A DNA stretch of 64,000 nucleotides from the NCBI RefSeq assembly GCF_947489035.1, contig NZ_CANLCI010000003.1, positions 62,001 through 126,000 on the forward strand, read 5' to 3'. The stretch's first letter is position 1; the number at the start of each line of letters is the position of its first letter. The notes beneath the pieces are model-generated. The model saw only the letters and a program-made list of their open reading frames with translations, was not told the DNA's origin and ran no database searches. Below are positions 6,813-16,364 of the stretch, piece after piece. The DNA comes from an uncultured Ferrimonas sp. (GTDB lineage: Bacteria > Pseudomonadota > Gammaproteobacteria > Enterobacterales > Shewanellaceae). The position numbers were made by a program, and so were the translations under genes.

Positions 6813-9800
6813 GTGAAAAAACCTATTGCTGTCTGCTGGTTACTGCTGAGTTTACTGTTCATGCCGGCATTGGCGGAAACCGATGGCACGGTCGATATTG
6901 ATCAGGTAACCGCCAAATTAGAGCGGTTACAAGGTGATCCTGACGGTAATCAAGAAGAGATCAGCAAACTTGAACAAACTCTTGAGTCCTTAAATCAGCT
7001 GAACAATTGGCTTAGCCAAACTAATGCACTGCAGCAACAAACGGATCCGGCATTGCGGGCTGCCGCACTGGCTGAACTGGAGCAGTTACAACAGCAACCA
7101 ACCCCGGCATTAGCGCAAGACATCAGCATTGATCAACTTGAAGTGTTGTTGGCCAATAACAAAGCCCGTGCCAGCGAAATCGCTGAGGCGCTAACCCAAC
7201 TTAGCGATGCTCGCCAAGCATTATTACTGTCGCAACAACAGCTGCCCAACGACATTGCCCGAGTTGAGCAGCAGCAAAAGGTCGCGCAGCAAAGCTTAAG
7301 CCAAACTCAGGCCGACGATCTGGTGAACCTTTGGTTAGCGCAAACCACCGTGGCAGAGCGTCGAGCGCGATTGCAGTTATTGCGGTTACAGCAAAGCTCG
7401 TTAGTGGTGCGCCAAGAAGCCAGTAAAGTAGATCAACAACTGTATGAGCACCGTCAGCGCGATGTCGATCTGCTCATCGACACCATTCAGCAGCGGCTGC
7501 TGTCGGCCAGTGAGAAATCCGGCCAGCGGATGCTTAATCGCGCCAAGCGACTGACAAAAAAATACGCCCATGGCCGAGCCGAGATCATCACGCGGTTAGA
7601 TGAAATCAGTCAGTTGGCGCAGGATTACGATGAGCTTGGCATTAATTCGGTGTTGGCACAGCAGCAACGGCAGCGACTGCAAAGCATTCGCCAGCAAACC
7701 GGGCAAACCCTCGCGCAAATCAAAGAGAACATCGGCTGGCTGCAACGCAGCCCGGCGTTCAGCGATGCCATTCGCGCCCAGCTAAAACGGCTGCCATTGT
7801 TGGACGACAGCAAAGACGTTACCCCTACCCTCGCTGCTGCCCACCTAACCCGGTTCACCTTGTCGCAGTTGTTGAGCCAATTAAGCAGTAGCGAGAAGCC
7901 TCTGTTCAATAATGAGGCCGAGCAACAGGCCGTCGCCGCCATCAACAGCTTTAAGGGGGAACTGCTTAACCTGCTGATTGATGATTACGATCAATACATT
8001 GCCGTACTGACCGAGCTTGATGCGCTGCAATTACAGGTCAACCAAGAGATCGCCTCGGAGAAAGCGTTCTTGCGTGAAAAGCAGCTGTTTTTACAAGGCC
8101 GTGCCGCCTTGTGGCAGCTGTTACCCCAGCCTTTAAATCAATTCTTCGGGGTCAACAATTGGCCACTGCGGATCGTGGCGGTGCAAGCTTACCTTGCCAA
8201 AGAACGGCAATCGTTGTTGTGGCTATCGCTGTTGGCCGTTGTTGGCTTGGGGTTAGCATTAAAAATTGCCCACTTGGCGACACGCTATCAACAACAGATC
8301 CAATCGTCCCTTGGCCACGTGATCCGCGATAGATTTCGGTTTACGTTAATGCAGGTAGGTTTTGCTTGCCTGTATTCGGGGCTGATCATCGGCTGGATCA
8401 TGGTGCCCTTTGTTTGGACCTACCTGCACTACCCCTATTTCGCCACGCTCGATCTTTACCACATTCTGCTCGCGCCAATGGTGTTGTTATTTACCTGGTC
8501 AATGGCCATTCGGTTATGTCACCAAGGGGTGTTTGAGGAGCATTTTCATTGGTCCAGCGCCGCCAGTGATGCCTTACGAACCACACTGCAACGGTTTCGT
8601 TGGGGGTTATACCTGCTGTTACTGGCGATGGCTTTGGTTGAGATGGTGGCCGAGGAAGCGGAAAGCTCAGCCCTAAGGCTGACGTTCATTGCCACCATTT
8701 TATGGCTGATGGCGGCTTATTTACGGCTATTGCATCATCGGGCGATTCGAGCGCAACTGCCGCTGCCGTGGCAACAGTTTGGCTGGCGACTGGTGTCTAT
8801 TGCGGTGATATTGCCGATGTTAGCGTCGATCTTCCTTGCCGCCAGTGGCTACTTTTATGCCGCGTGGATCACCATGTACTATTTTCACGCGCTGTTTTTA
8901 TTACTGGCCGCCACCCTCTTTGTGCATCAATTGGGCGCACGTTGGTTGCGCATTGAACAACGCCGCTTGGCGTATCAACGGGCGCAAGAGCGGTTACAGC
9001 TGCAGCAAGAAGATGGCAGCGACGCCATTATTGAGCAAAACCAACCCGTAGCAGAGCTTAATGCCCAGTCGGCCTTGGTGCTTAACATCGGCAGCTTTTT
9101 GCTGTTCATTGTGTTGGTTACGGCGGTGTTAACCAACACCGAGCTGGCCTTTCAGTGGATGCAGAACGTGGTGGTATGGGAGGTGATCAACGCCGATGCC
9201 GGCGGCGCATTAGAGCAAGTCACTTTGCAATCGGCGCTCGCCGCACTCACCGTGTTATTGCTGTGCTTCTTCGCGGCGAAAAATCTAACTGGGGTATTGG
9301 AGTTATTGGTTTTTCAGCACCTTAACTTATCTAAGGGGGCGAGTTACGCGATCACGTCGCTGCTGCGTTATTTCTTGATCGTGGTGGGGTTAGCGGTGGG
9401 GCTGTCCACGTTAGGGCTGCATTGGTCGAAACTGCAGTGGCTTGTGGCCGCGCTTGGGGTTGGTCTGGGCTTTGGCTTGCAAGAGATCTTTGCCAACTTA
9501 GTCTCGGGCTTAATTTTGTTGTTTGAACGCCCCGTTCGGGTGGGCGATACCATTACCATCAATAACCTGACCGGCACCGTCACCAAGATCAACACCCGCG
9601 CCACCACCATCATGGACTGGGATAAGAAAGAGATAGTGGTGCCCAATAAATCGTTGATCACCGATCAACTGATTAACTGGTCACTGTCCGATGGCACCAC
9701 CCGCTTAGTGCTTCCCATTGGCGTGGCCTACGGCAGCAACGTGGCTTTGGTTAAACAGCTGTTATTGCAAGTCGCCGCCGAGCATGATGACGTGCTGACA

Positions 9801-10004
9801 AGCCCAGAGCCGCTGGCACTGTTCAGTCAATTTGGCGACAGCGCGCTGCTGTTCGAGCTGCGAGTGTTTCTTGGGCAACTGGACAATCTCTCGGTGGTGC
9901 GGGATCAACTCAATACAGCCATTGACGCTCAGTTCCGTCGTGCCGAGGTGGTGATGGCGTTCCCACAGTTGGATGTGCATCTGCACCACATCGATAAGCC
10001 TTAA
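6813..10004 (+). CDS. mscK: MscK/MscM-type large mechanosensitive channel
   Basis: About 1063 residues, similar in size to E. coli MscK (1120) and MscM (1107). Order: signal peptide (VKKPIAVCWLLLSLLFMPALA), a long periplasmic Gln/Leu-rich coiled-coil region to about residue 450, a set of membrane helices (about 470-850), and a C-terminal MscS domain containing the pore helix and beta domain (VAALGVGLGFGLQEIFANLV, then LFERPVRVGDTI, and VPNKSLITDQLINWSL). The channel releases solutes on hypo-osmotic shock. The start is GTG 6813, with GAGG five bases upstream; TTG 6810 and GTG 6807 lie in the same frame. It converges with the beta-glucosidase gene, overlapping by 4 bp. MscK versus MscM (YjeP) is not decided. 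Confidence 0.85.
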   Translation: MKKPIAVCWLLLSLLFMPALAETDGTVDIDQVTAKLERLQGDPDGNQEEISKLEQTLESLNQLNNWLSQTNALQQQTDPALRAAALAELEQLQQQPTPALAQDISIDQLEVLLANNKARASEIAEALTQLSDARQALLLSQQQLPNDIARVEQQQKVAQQSLSQTQADDLVNLWLAQTTVAERRARLQLLRLQQSSLVVRQEASKVDQQLYEHRQRDVDLLIDTIQQRLLSASEKSGQRMLNRAKRLTKKYAHGRAEIITRLDEISQLAQDYDELGINSVLAQQQRQRLQSIRQQTGQTLAQIKENIGWLQRSPAFSDAIRAQLKRLPLLDDSKDVTPTLAAAHLTRFTLSQLLSQLSSSEKPLFNNEAEQQAVAAINSFKGELLNLLIDDYDQYIAVLTELDALQLQVNQEIASEKAFLREKQLFLQGRAALWQLLPQPLNQFFGVNNWPLRIVAVQAYLAKERQSLLWLSLLAVVGLGLALKIAHLATRYQQQIQSSLGHVIRDRFRFTLMQVGFACLYSGLIIGWIMVPFVWTYLHYPYFATLDLYHILLAPMVLLFTWSMAIRLCHQGVFEEHFHWSSAASDALRTTLQRFRWGLYLLLLAMALVEMVAEEAESSALRLTFIATILWLMAAYLRLLHHRAIRAQLPLPWQQFGWRLVSIAVILPMLASIFLAASGYFYAAWITMYYFHALFLLLAATLFVHQLGARWLRIEQRRLAYQRAQERLQLQQEDGSDAIIEQNQPVAELNAQSALVLNIGSFLLFIVLVTAVLTNTELAFQWMQNVVVWEVINADAGGALEQVTLQSALAALTVLLLCFFAAKNLTGVLELLVFQHLNLSKGASYAITSLLRYFLIVVGLAVGLSTLGLHWSKLQWLVAALGVGLGFGLQEIFANLVSGLILLFERPVRVGDTITINNLTGTVTKINTRATTIMDWDKKEIVVPNKSLITDQLINWSLSDGTTRLVLPIGVAYGSNVALVKQLLLQVAAEHDDVLTSPEPLALFSQFGDSALLFELRVFLGQLDNLSVVRDQLNTAIDAQFRRAEVVMAFPQLDVHLHHIDKP

Positions 10005-11335
10005 TCGCTGTTCTGTTGGCGTTGCTTCAAGCTGGCTTGCAGCGCTAAGGCGCTGGCTTTGGGGGTTCGGGCCATGGTGTTACGATCCACATGCACAATG
10101 CCAAAGGTTTGGCTATAGCCGTGGCCCCATTCGAAGTTATCCATCAGCGTCCACACAAAGTAGCCACGCAGATCGATGCCATCACAGATGGCGGCATCCA
10201 CCGCTTTTAGATGCTCGCAGATGTAGTGCCAACGCTGCGGATCCCGCAAGCCCGCTTCGGTTAAGGTTTCCTCTAACGCAATGCCATTTTCGGTGATCTC
10301 AATGGGCGGCAGTGGGTGCTGACGTTGCAATTTGGTCAGCCAGCGGTATAACCCCAGCGCCGATTGTTCCCACCCCATCGTGCTTAACGGCGCACAGCCG
10401 GGCTGCTCGCCGTGTTGTTCACTGATGCGATAACGGCAATAGTAATTTAACCCTAAGCGATCGAGTGGCTGCTGGATCTGCAGCAGATCTTGTTGCCAAC
10501 CTGCAGGCAAATGTTGCTGATGCCGCGCTAATACCAATTCGGGGTAGTTGCCATTAAACAGCGGCGAGGCAAACAGTTCGGTGCCCTCTTGGTATGCGTA
10601 CTGCGCGGCCCGTTGATCATTACTGCTGATGGTAACCGGATCACAGGGGCCACCATTAAGCACAATGCCAACCTTAGCCGAGCAGTGGGCGCGGATCTCA
10701 TTCACAGCCAGCCCATGGGCCAGTAACAGGTGGTGGGCGCAATGGAAAGCCGCTTGTTCATCCTGAATACCGGGGGCGTGTTCGCCACTGCGGTGCCCCA
10801 GCATGGCCACCACCCAAGGTTCATTGATGGTATAGATGGTGTCGATCAGATCGCCAAAGGTTTCGGCCACCATTTTGGCGTATTGGGCAAAAGCGATGGC
10901 GGTTTGCCGATTGCACCAGCCCCCCTGCTGTTGCCAATATTCGGGCAGATCCCAGTGGTACAGCGTCACCACCGCTCGCAATTCAAGTTGTTGCAACTGC
11001 TGCAGCAATTGCCGATAGAACGCCACCCCAGCAGCCGCCACATGGCCATCATGATCATTGATTAACCGTGGCCACGACAGCGACAAGCGGTAGCTATCAA
11101 ACCCCAACTCTTTTACTAACTTGAGATCATCACGCCAGTGCTGCAGGTGGGCGCAGCCATCGCCGGCGATGCTGTGCCCAGCGCCATGGAATTGATCCCA
11201 GATGCTGGCCGCACGCCCCTGAGTGTGGCCGCTGCCTTCGATTTGAAAAGCCGCAGTGGCGGTACCGATGTGAAAACGGGGATCGTGAATGCCCGCGAAC
11301 TTGGAAAATTCAAATAGAGGAAGAGGATCAGACAC
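10001..11335 (-). CDS. Glycoside hydrolase family 1 beta-glucosidase
   Basis: Cytosolic GH1 (beta/alpha)8-barrel enzyme, 444 residues, hydrolysing beta-glucosides and probably related disaccharides. The N-terminus has FHIGTATAAFQIEG, the acid/base motif is INEPW and the nucleophile motif is ITENG. A C-terminal FVWTLMDNFEWGHGY loop contributes to sugar binding. It has no signal peptide and no PTS-type phospho-sugar markers that I can confirm. It stands alone, without transporter or regulator, between mscK and a lipoprotein gene. It overlaps the mscK stop by 4 bp on the opposite strand. Confidence 0.9.
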   Translation of the reverse strand: MSDPLPLFEFSKFAGIHDPRFHIGTATAAFQIEGSGHTQGRAASIWDQFHGAGHSIAGDGCAHLQHWRDDLKLVKELGFDSYRLSLSWPRLINDHDGHVAAAGVAFYRQLLQQLQQLELRAVVTLYHWDLPEYWQQQGGWCNRQTAIAFAQYAKMVAETFGDLIDTIYTINEPWVVAMLGHRSGEHAPGIQDEQAAFHCAHHLLLAHGLAVNEIRAHCSAKVGIVLNGGPCDPVTISSNDQRAAQYAYQEGTELFASPLFNGNYPELVLARHQQHLPAGWQQDLLQIQQPLDRLGLNYYCRYRISEQHGEQPGCAPLSTMGWEQSALGLYRWLTKLQRQHPLPPIEITENGIALEETLTEAGLRDPQRWHYICEHLKAVDAAICDGIDLRGYFVWTLMDNFEWGHGYSQTFGIVHVDRNTMARTPKASALALQASLKQRQQNSD

Positions 11336-11399
11336 AACGCACTCCTTGCGTAAATAGCGGCATTAACAACACCGCAACTACAGCAAGGATAGATAAGCT

Positions 11400-11840
11400 T
11401 TAGCGGTTGTTATCCGCAAGCCAGTCAAACACGCGATTTATCTGCTGACCTTGGCCATTTTCCGCGCTGACGAACAATTGCCAAACCATATAATCGCTGG
11501 AGCAGCTGCCATAAATGGTGGTGGCGCGATTGCCATTAAACTGCACCGGGATCACCCCCATAAACATGTCTCGCCCTTCAATTCGAGCCTCTACAATGTG
11601 ATAGCCCTCTGGCAAGGTGATGTTCATCTGCAGCGGCTGTTCGCTGGGCGCGTGGGCGGGGGTAAGCTGCAGCTGGCTGTCTGTACGTAGGCAGGGGCCC
11701 TGCTGGAACTGGCATAAGTCGGCGGACGGTGCCGCGCTTTGCGCGCTTGCGGCGGCTGTGGCAGGGCTTGGTTCTTGGCTGCAACCGCCAAGAGCGGCAC
11801 AAAGTAGCAGAATCGACACTGCATTGATCTGGGCTGGCAT
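11400..11840 (-). CDS. Small lipoprotein of unknown function
   Basis: 146 residues from ATG 11840, which has a perfect AGGAGG five bases upstream; the frame runs back to 11909 without need. Signal sequence with a lipobox (LLLCAALGGC), so lipidation at the LGG-C cysteine is predicted. After an Ala/Ser/Pro-rich linker comes a beta-rich domain with cysteines (CQFQQGPC, and YGSCSSDYMVW). It is divergent from the ccoNOQP operon, so it may share that control region, but nothing in the sequence ties it to the oxidase. No family recognised. Confidence 0.75.
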   Translation of the reverse strand: MPAQINAVSILLLCAALGGCSQEPSPATAAASAQSAAPSADLCQFQQGPCLRTDSQLQLTPAHAPSEQPLQMNITLPEGYHIVEARIEGRDMFMGVIPVQFNGNRATTIYGSCSSDYMVWQLFVSAENGQGQQINRVFDWLADNNR

Positions 11841-12043
11841 GCGTACCTCCTGTTGTCGCAAGCCGCTATCATACGAGCAACTTAAGTTAACATCGACGCA
11901 AAACTGCAATCGCTTGCGTCACTGTTCAGGATTTAGACCAGAGTCTAATTATTGTTAGATAACTTATTTATCACCATTAAATACAGTGATTTACAGCTTA
12001 AAAAACAACCAGTTTACATTTTTGTCTCTCAGAACGTACAAAC

Positions 12044-12057
12044 TTGATTCAGATCAG
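12044..12057 (+). promoter_or_regulatory. FNR box upstream of ccoN
   Basis: TTGATTCAGATCAG matches the FNR consensus TTGAT-N4-ATCAA at nine of ten specified bases. If TAATAT at 12102 is the -10, the box centre lies near -61 to -63, a class I activator position. This fits anaerobic or microaerobic induction of cbb3 oxidase by the Fnr encoded at the end of the same cluster. Confidence 0.75.
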
Positions 12058-12086
12058 GTTTTTTGCCCGATCATCATCTGGGTTTT

Positions 12087-12100
12087 TTGACCTGTCTCAA
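12087..12100 (+). promoter_or_regulatory. Second, weaker FNR-like box
   Basis: TTGACCTGTCTCAA keeps TTGA-N6-TCAA symmetry with one mismatch per half. It lies directly against the candidate -10, where occupancy would be expected to hinder transcription, so it could give repression under full anoxia. Confidence 0.4.
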
Positions 12101-12222
12101 GTAATATGGCCGTGCCTTGATGGATGTCACGAGACGGAAATTATTTCGAGTGCGCTTTAGCGATAAAGTTCCACTCTTCGTCAGGCCATCTCAAATGCAG
12201 ATTTTGCAGTGGAAGCATTAAT

Positions 12223-13647
12223 ATGAACCAGACTTTACCGCAGACCGAATACAACTACACCGTTGTACGACAGTTTGCCATTATGACCGTTATCTGGGGT
12301 ATCGTAGGTATGGCGGTTGGGGTGTTTATTGCAGCCCAACTTATTTGGCCAGAACTTAACTTTAACACCCCATGGCTGACCTACAGCCGCCTTCGCCCTT
12401 TGCATACTAACGCCGTGATCTTCGCCTTCGGCACCAGTGCGTTGTTTGCAACTTCCTATTACGTGGTACAGCGAACCTGTCAGACCCGGCTCTTTTCTGA
12501 CAAGATGGCCGCCTTCACCTTCTGGGGTTGGCAAGCGATTATTGTGTCTGCTGCCATCACCCTGCCGATGGGGCTGACCTCGTCCAAAGAATACGCCGAA
12601 CTGGAATGGCCGATTGATATCGCTATTGCCGTGGTGTGGGTGGCTTACGCCATCACCTTCTTTGGTACCATGATTAAGCGTAAGACCAGCCACATCTACG
12701 TGGCTAACTGGTTCTTTGGCGCCTTCATCATTACCGTTGCGGTACTGCACATCGTTAACTCGATGGCGATCCCGGTATCGGGCATGAAGTCGTACTCGGT
12801 GTATGCCGGTGCGGTGGATGCCATGGTGCAGTGGTGGTACGGCCACAACGCCGTAGGCTTCCTGCTGACTGCGGGTTTCTTGGGGATGATGTACTACTTC
12901 GTTCCTAAGCAAGCCGGTCGTCCGGTTTACTCTTACCGCTTATCCATCGTTCACTTCTGGGCATTGATTGCACTGTACATCTGGGCTGGTCCTCACCACC
13001 TGCATTACACCGCATTGCCGGATTGGGCACAGTCTTTGGGCATGGTGATGTCTTTGGTGCTGTTTGCTCCATCGTGGGGTGGCATGATCAACGGCATCAT
13101 GACGTTGTCTGGTGCTTGGCATAAGCTGCGTACCGATCCAATTTTGCGCTTCTTGATTGTGTCGTTGTCGTTCTACGGCATGTCCACTTTCGAAGGCCCA
13201 ATGATGGCCATCAAGACCGTAAATGCGCTGTCTCACTACACCGACTGGACCATTGGTCACGTACACTCCGGTGCACTGGGTTGGGTAGCGATGATCTCCA
13301 TCGGTGCGATTTACCACTTGATCCCACACCTGTTTAACCAGCCGCAGATGTATTCCATTAAGTTGATTAACATCCACTTCTGGTTAGCGACCATTGGTAC
13401 GGTGCTGTACATCGTTGCGATGTGGATCTCCGGTGTGATGCAGGGTCTGATGTGGCGTGCAGTGAACGCTGACGGCACCTTAACCTACAGCTTCGTAGAA
13501 GCGCTGAAAGCCTCGGAACCGTTCTACTTCGTGCGTTTCTTGGGTGGCGTATTCTTCCTGACTGGCATGTTCTTGATGGCGTACAACGTCTTCATGACCG
13601 TTCGTGCCCCACAAGGTTCTATCGAACCGCAGGCTGAAGCGGCTTAA
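12223..13647 (+). CDS. ccoN: cbb3-type cytochrome c oxidase subunit I
   Basis: Catalytic haem-copper subunit, 474 residues, about twelve membrane helices, holding haem b, haem b3 and CuB. The start ATG 12223 ([18 protein letters not shown]) has GGAAG upstream; the longer frame from 12124 is not needed. Histidine ligands lie in conserved segments such as [25 protein letters not shown] and [17 protein letters not shown]. It reduces oxygen to water with high affinity and pumps protons. First gene of ccoNOQP, downstream of the FNR boxes. Confidence 0.97.
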   Translation: MNQTLPQTEYNYTVVRQFAIMTVIWGIVGMAVGVFIAAQLIWPELNFNTPWLTYSRLRPLHTNAVIFAFGTSALFATSYYVVQRTCQTRLFSDKMAAFTFWGWQAIIVSAAITLPMGLTSSKEYAELEWPIDIAIAVVWVAYAITFFGTMIKRKTSHIYVANWFFGAFIITVAVLHIVNSMAIPVSGMKSYSVYAGAVDAMVQWWYGHNAVGFLLTAGFLGMMYYFVPKQAGRPVYSYRLSIVHFWALIALYIWAGPHHLHYTALPDWAQSLGMVMSLVLFAPSWGGMINGIMTLSGAWHKLRTDPILRFLIVSLSFYGMSTFEGPMMAIKTVNALSHYTDWTIGHVHSGALGWVAMISIGAIYHLIPHLFNQPQMYSIKLINIHFWLATIGTVLYIVAMWISGVMQGLMWRAVNADGTLTYSFVEALKASEPFYFVRFLGGVFFLTGMFLMAYNVFMTVRAPQGSIEPQAEAA

Positions 13648-13659
13648 GGAGTAGCGCAG

Positions 13660-14271
13660 ATGAAATTCAATCACGAAACCATTGAAAAGAACGTTGGCTG
13701 GCTGGCGATCATGATCGTTATCGCCATCAGTTTTGGTGGCGTTGCGCAGATTGTGCCGCTGATCTTCCAAGATCAAACCACCACTCCTGTTGATGGTCTT
13801 GAGCCTTATACTGCTCTGCAAATGGAAGGCCGTGACATCTACATCCGTGAAGGATGTGTTGGTTGTCACTCGCAGATGATCCGTCCATTCCGTGCCGAAA
13901 CCGAGCGTTACGGCCACTACAGTGTTGCCGGTGAAAGTGTATGGGAGCACCCATTCTTGTGGGGCTCTAAGCGTACTGGTCCTGATCTGGCTCGCGTTGG
14001 CGGCCGTTACTCAGACGACTGGCACCGTGTACACCTTATTGACCCTCGCGCCGTTGTGCCTGAGTCCAACATGCCTGGGTTCCCCTGGTTGATGGACGCG
14101 GAAGTCGACAGCAGCGATACGGTAGCGAAGATGCAACTGTTCCGCGATAACTTCGGCGTGCCTTATGGCAACGACGAAGCGCTGGAAAAAGATGCCGCTA
14201 CCTTGGCGGGTAAAACTGAAATGGACGCACTGATTGCCTACTTACAGGTTCTCGGTACCGGTCTGAAATAA
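13660..14271 (+). CDS. ccoO: cbb3-type cytochrome c oxidase subunit II (mono-haem)
   Basis: 203 residues: one N-terminal membrane anchor, then a periplasmic cytochrome c domain with the haem motif CVGCH inside [15 protein letters not shown], the CcoO signature. The Met ligand is expected in the SNMPGFPWL segment. It passes electrons from CcoP to CcoN. It follows ccoN by 12 bp with GGAG in the gap and precedes ccoQ by 7 bp, so one transcript is expected. Confidence 0.97.
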   Translation: MKFNHETIEKNVGWLAIMIVIAISFGGVAQIVPLIFQDQTTTPVDGLEPYTALQMEGRDIYIREGCVGCHSQMIRPFRAETERYGHYSVAGESVWEHPFLWGSKRTGPDLARVGGRYSDDWHRVHLIDPRAVVPESNMPGFPWLMDAEVDSSDTVAKMQLFRDNFGVPYGNDEALEKDAATLAGKTEMDALIAYLQVLGTGLK

Positions 14272-14278
14272 GGAACTC

Positions 14279-14440
14279 ATGATGACTATCGGAACGTTTC
14301 ACGCTTACTACACCTTGGTGCTGTTCATTGTGATGATCGGCATTATCGGGTGGGCATACTCTAAGCGGAACCGCAGCAGCTTTGATGACGCCGCTGATCT
14401 GGTTTTTGCCGATGAGGCAGATCGCGCCGATAAGGAGTAG
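14279..14440 (+). CDS. ccoQ: cbb3-type oxidase small subunit CcoQ
   Basis: A 53-residue membrane protein found by direct translation between ccoO and ccoP. It begins MMTIGTFHAYYTLVLFIVMI, one transmembrane helix followed by a charged cytoplasmic tail (SKRNRSSFDDAADLVFADEA). Position, length and topology are those of CcoQ (FixQ), which stabilises the CcoN-CcoO-CcoP complex. The AAGGA seven bases upstream suits the first ATG; the second ATG is the next codon. Confidence 0.93.
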   Translation: MMTIGTFHAYYTLVLFIVMIGIIGWAYSKRNRSSFDDAADLVFADEADRADKE

Positions 14441-14446
14441 TACTGG

Positions 14447-15805
14447 ATGAATACATTTTTAAGCATAATGGTCATGTTCTGCACCACTGTGGTGTTGCTT
14501 GGCTGTTTTCTCCTGCTTCGTTACTGTTTGAAGAACAACACCGAAGTAAAAGAAGGCGAGTCCATGGGACACTCCTTCGATGGCATTGAAGAGATCAACA
14601 ACCCACTGCCTAAGTGGTGGTCTGTGATGTTCTTTATCACCATCATCTACTCGGTTGGCTACCTGATCCTGTTCCCAGGTTTTGGTAACTTCAAAGGGGT
14701 GTTGAACTGGAGTTCCTCTAACCAGGAAGTTCTCAACCTGGCTGAATCACAGCAAGCGGCCGATTACGCCAAAGCCGATGGCACTGACGTAATGGTGCAG
14801 TACGACCGTGAAGTGGCGCAGGCCGATGACAAGTACGGCCCTATCTTCGAAGCCTTCGCAGCGCGTTCGGTTGAAGATCTGGCGGGTGACGACGAAGCTC
14901 GTCGTATTGGCCAACGCTTGTTCTTACAGAACTGTGCCTTGTGCCACGGCTCTGACGCGAAAGGCAGCAAGGGCTTCCCTAACCTGACCGACGCCGATTG
15001 GCTGTATGGCGGTACGCCTGCAACCATCAAGCAATCGCTGATGCATGGCCGTAACGGCATGATGCCAGCAAAAGGTGGCTTGCCAATTGACGACGCGGAA
15101 GTACCAGCCTTGGTTGAGTACGTACGCAGTCTTTCCGGCACTCCACACGACAGCTTAATGGCGTCAGACGGTCTTGCTTCTTACCAGAAAGGCTGTTTTG
15201 CCTGTCACGGTATGAGCGGCGAAGGCAACAAAGCGTTGGGCGCGCCTGCGCTAAACGACACCGTGTGGTTATACGGTGGTGGTCGCGCAGACATCACCCA
15301 CTCCATCATCAATGGTCGTTCTGGCAAGATGCCAGCGTGGGACAAAGTATTGGGTGACGATAAAGTTCACTTGATTACCGCCTATGTCTACAGCTTGTCC
15401 GTGGGTAAGGTTGCTCAGATCAACCCAACCATCGTTCCGGTGAAAGCCCGTCCAGGCGCACCAGCCGGTGCATCCAGCGGCAGCGATGACGGCGTAGACT
15501 TTGCTGCGTTGGCTGCTCGCCCAATGGAAGAACTGGCCAGCGATGCGGATGCTAAGGCCGCCGGTAAGAAGCTGTTCGCAGCAAACTGTACCGTGTGTCA
15601 TGGTGCTAACGCTCAAGGGATGGGTAACTTCCCTAACTTGACCGACAGCGAGTGGATCTATGGCGGCAGCACTGCCGACATTAAGACCACAATTATGCAC
15701 GGTCGAACCGGTAAGGCTGGTAACATGCCAGCGTGGGATAAGGTACTGGGCGAGGACAAAGTCCACGTTATCAGCGCCTACGTTTACAGTTTAAGTAACG
15801 AGTAA
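14447..15805 (+). CDS. ccoP: Tri-haem cbb3 oxidase subunit III (CcoP)
   Basis: 452 residues, against about 300 for ordinary CcoP. Two N-terminal membrane helices (about 5-25 and 58-76), then three cytochrome c domains with haem motifs CALCH (163-167), CFACH (250-254) and CTVCH (381-385). Normal CcoP has two. A Pro/Ala/Gly/Ser-rich linker (about 325-350) joins domains 2 and 3. Domain 3 looks mosaic: its first half matches domain 1 (FPNLTDSEWIYGG against FPNLTDADWLYGG) and its second half matches domain 2 (MPAWDKVLGEDKVH against MPAWDKVLGDDKVH). CcoP takes electrons from soluble or membrane c-type cytochromes. Tri-haem CcoP is known from Neisseria, where the extra domain feeds another reductase; a similar role here is inference. 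Confidence 0.96.
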   Translation: MNTFLSIMVMFCTTVVLLGCFLLLRYCLKNNTEVKEGESMGHSFDGIEEINNPLPKWWSVMFFITIIYSVGYLILFPGFGNFKGVLNWSSSNQEVLNLAESQQAADYAKADGTDVMVQYDREVAQADDKYGPIFEAFAARSVEDLAGDDEARRIGQRLFLQNCALCHGSDAKGSKGFPNLTDADWLYGGTPATIKQSLMHGRNGMMPAKGGLPIDDAEVPALVEYVRSLSGTPHDSLMASDGLASYQKGCFACHGMSGEGNKALGAPALNDTVWLYGGGRADITHSIINGRSGKMPAWDKVLGDDKVHLITAYVYSLSVGKVAQINPTIVPVKARPGAPAGASSGSDDGVDFAALAARPMEELASDADAKAAGKKLFAANCTVCHGANAQGMGNFPNLTDSEWIYGGSTADIKTTIMHGRTGKAGNMPAWDKVLGEDKVHVISAYVYSLSNE

Positions 15806-15813
15806 ACGCCGAT

Positions 15814-15839
15814 AAGCCCCGCTTTTGCGGGGCTTTTTG
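15814..15839 (+). terminator. Terminator after ccoP
   Basis: AAGCCCCGC and GCGGGGCTT form a 9-bp GC-rich stem with a TTTT loop, followed by T residues. It separates the structural ccoNOQP genes from the assembly genes. Confidence 0.93.
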
Positions 15840-15877
15840 CCTCAGCTACATTTTTGAGTTACGGAAAGGACAACCGA

Positions 15878-16354
15878 ATGAAAGTTCAACCTTGGTACAA
15901 GCAGTTCTGGCCATGGTTTTTAATCGTGCTACCGATGTGCGCCGTCAGCGCGTCCATCTACACCTTCTATCTTGCCAGCACTTCGCAATTCTCGTTGGTG
16001 GCTGACGATTACTACAAAAAAGGCAAAGGGATTAACCAGGATCTCAGCCGAATCCGCTCTGCGAAACAACTCGGTTTAGTGTTTCGTTTGGATCAAAGCG
16101 GCAACACCATCGCCTTTAGCCAGCATGGCGGCGATCCTCTTGGCACTGCCATCACTATTCGTTTTCACCACGCCACCATTGCGGCTAACGACTTTGAACA
16201 GATCGTAACAGCCGATGGCGACGGGGTTTACCGCATCACTACCAGCACCCCAGTTGAGGGCAAATGGCGCATCCAAATCGACAACTACGATGGCGCTTGG
16301 CGGCTGCAAACCAAATTAGCGTTGCCGCTCGAACAATCCTACTGGCTCAACTAA
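15878..16354 (+). CDS. ccoH: FixH/CcoH-family cbb3 assembly protein
   Basis: 158 residues from ATG 15878, preceded by AAGGA at 8 nt; the frame opens at 15854 but that start is not needed. One N-terminal membrane helix (WPWFLIVLPMCAVSASIYTF) followed by a periplasmic beta-rich FixH domain (DDYYKKGKGINQDLSR is the family hallmark). It is needed for assembly or stability of cbb3 oxidase and works with the copper ATPase encoded next. A short gap to ccoI suggests one operon with ccoI, ccoS, the TauE-like gene and possibly fnr. Confidence 0.88.
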   Translation: MKVQPWYKQFWPWFLIVLPMCAVSASIYTFYLASTSQFSLVADDYYKKGKGINQDLSRIRSAKQLGLVFRLDQSGNTIAFSQHGGDPLGTAITIRFHHATIAANDFEQIVTADGDGVYRITTSTPVEGKWRIQIDNYDGAWRLQTKLALPLEQSYWLN

Positions 16355-16364
16355 GGTCGCTATT

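Larger units (their letters stand above)
11841..12222. promoter_or_regulatory. Divergent control region lipoprotein / ccoN
   Basis: 382 bp without a gene. The right half carries two FNR-like boxes and a TAATAT (12102-12107) usable as the ccoN -10. The left half is AT-rich and holds the lipoprotein promoter, which I cannot place exactly. Confidence 0.6.

Noticed and set aside
6709..6816. A 35-codon frame whose stop overlaps the mscK start
   Set aside because: The TGA/GTG overlap would suit coupling, but there is no good Shine-Dalgarno and no recognisable sequence; kept only as a possibility.
12235..13950. Long minus-strand frames opposite ccoN and ccoO (225, 145 and 156 codons)
   Set aside because: They are complements of well-identified oxidase genes, with unnatural His/Arg-rich composition.
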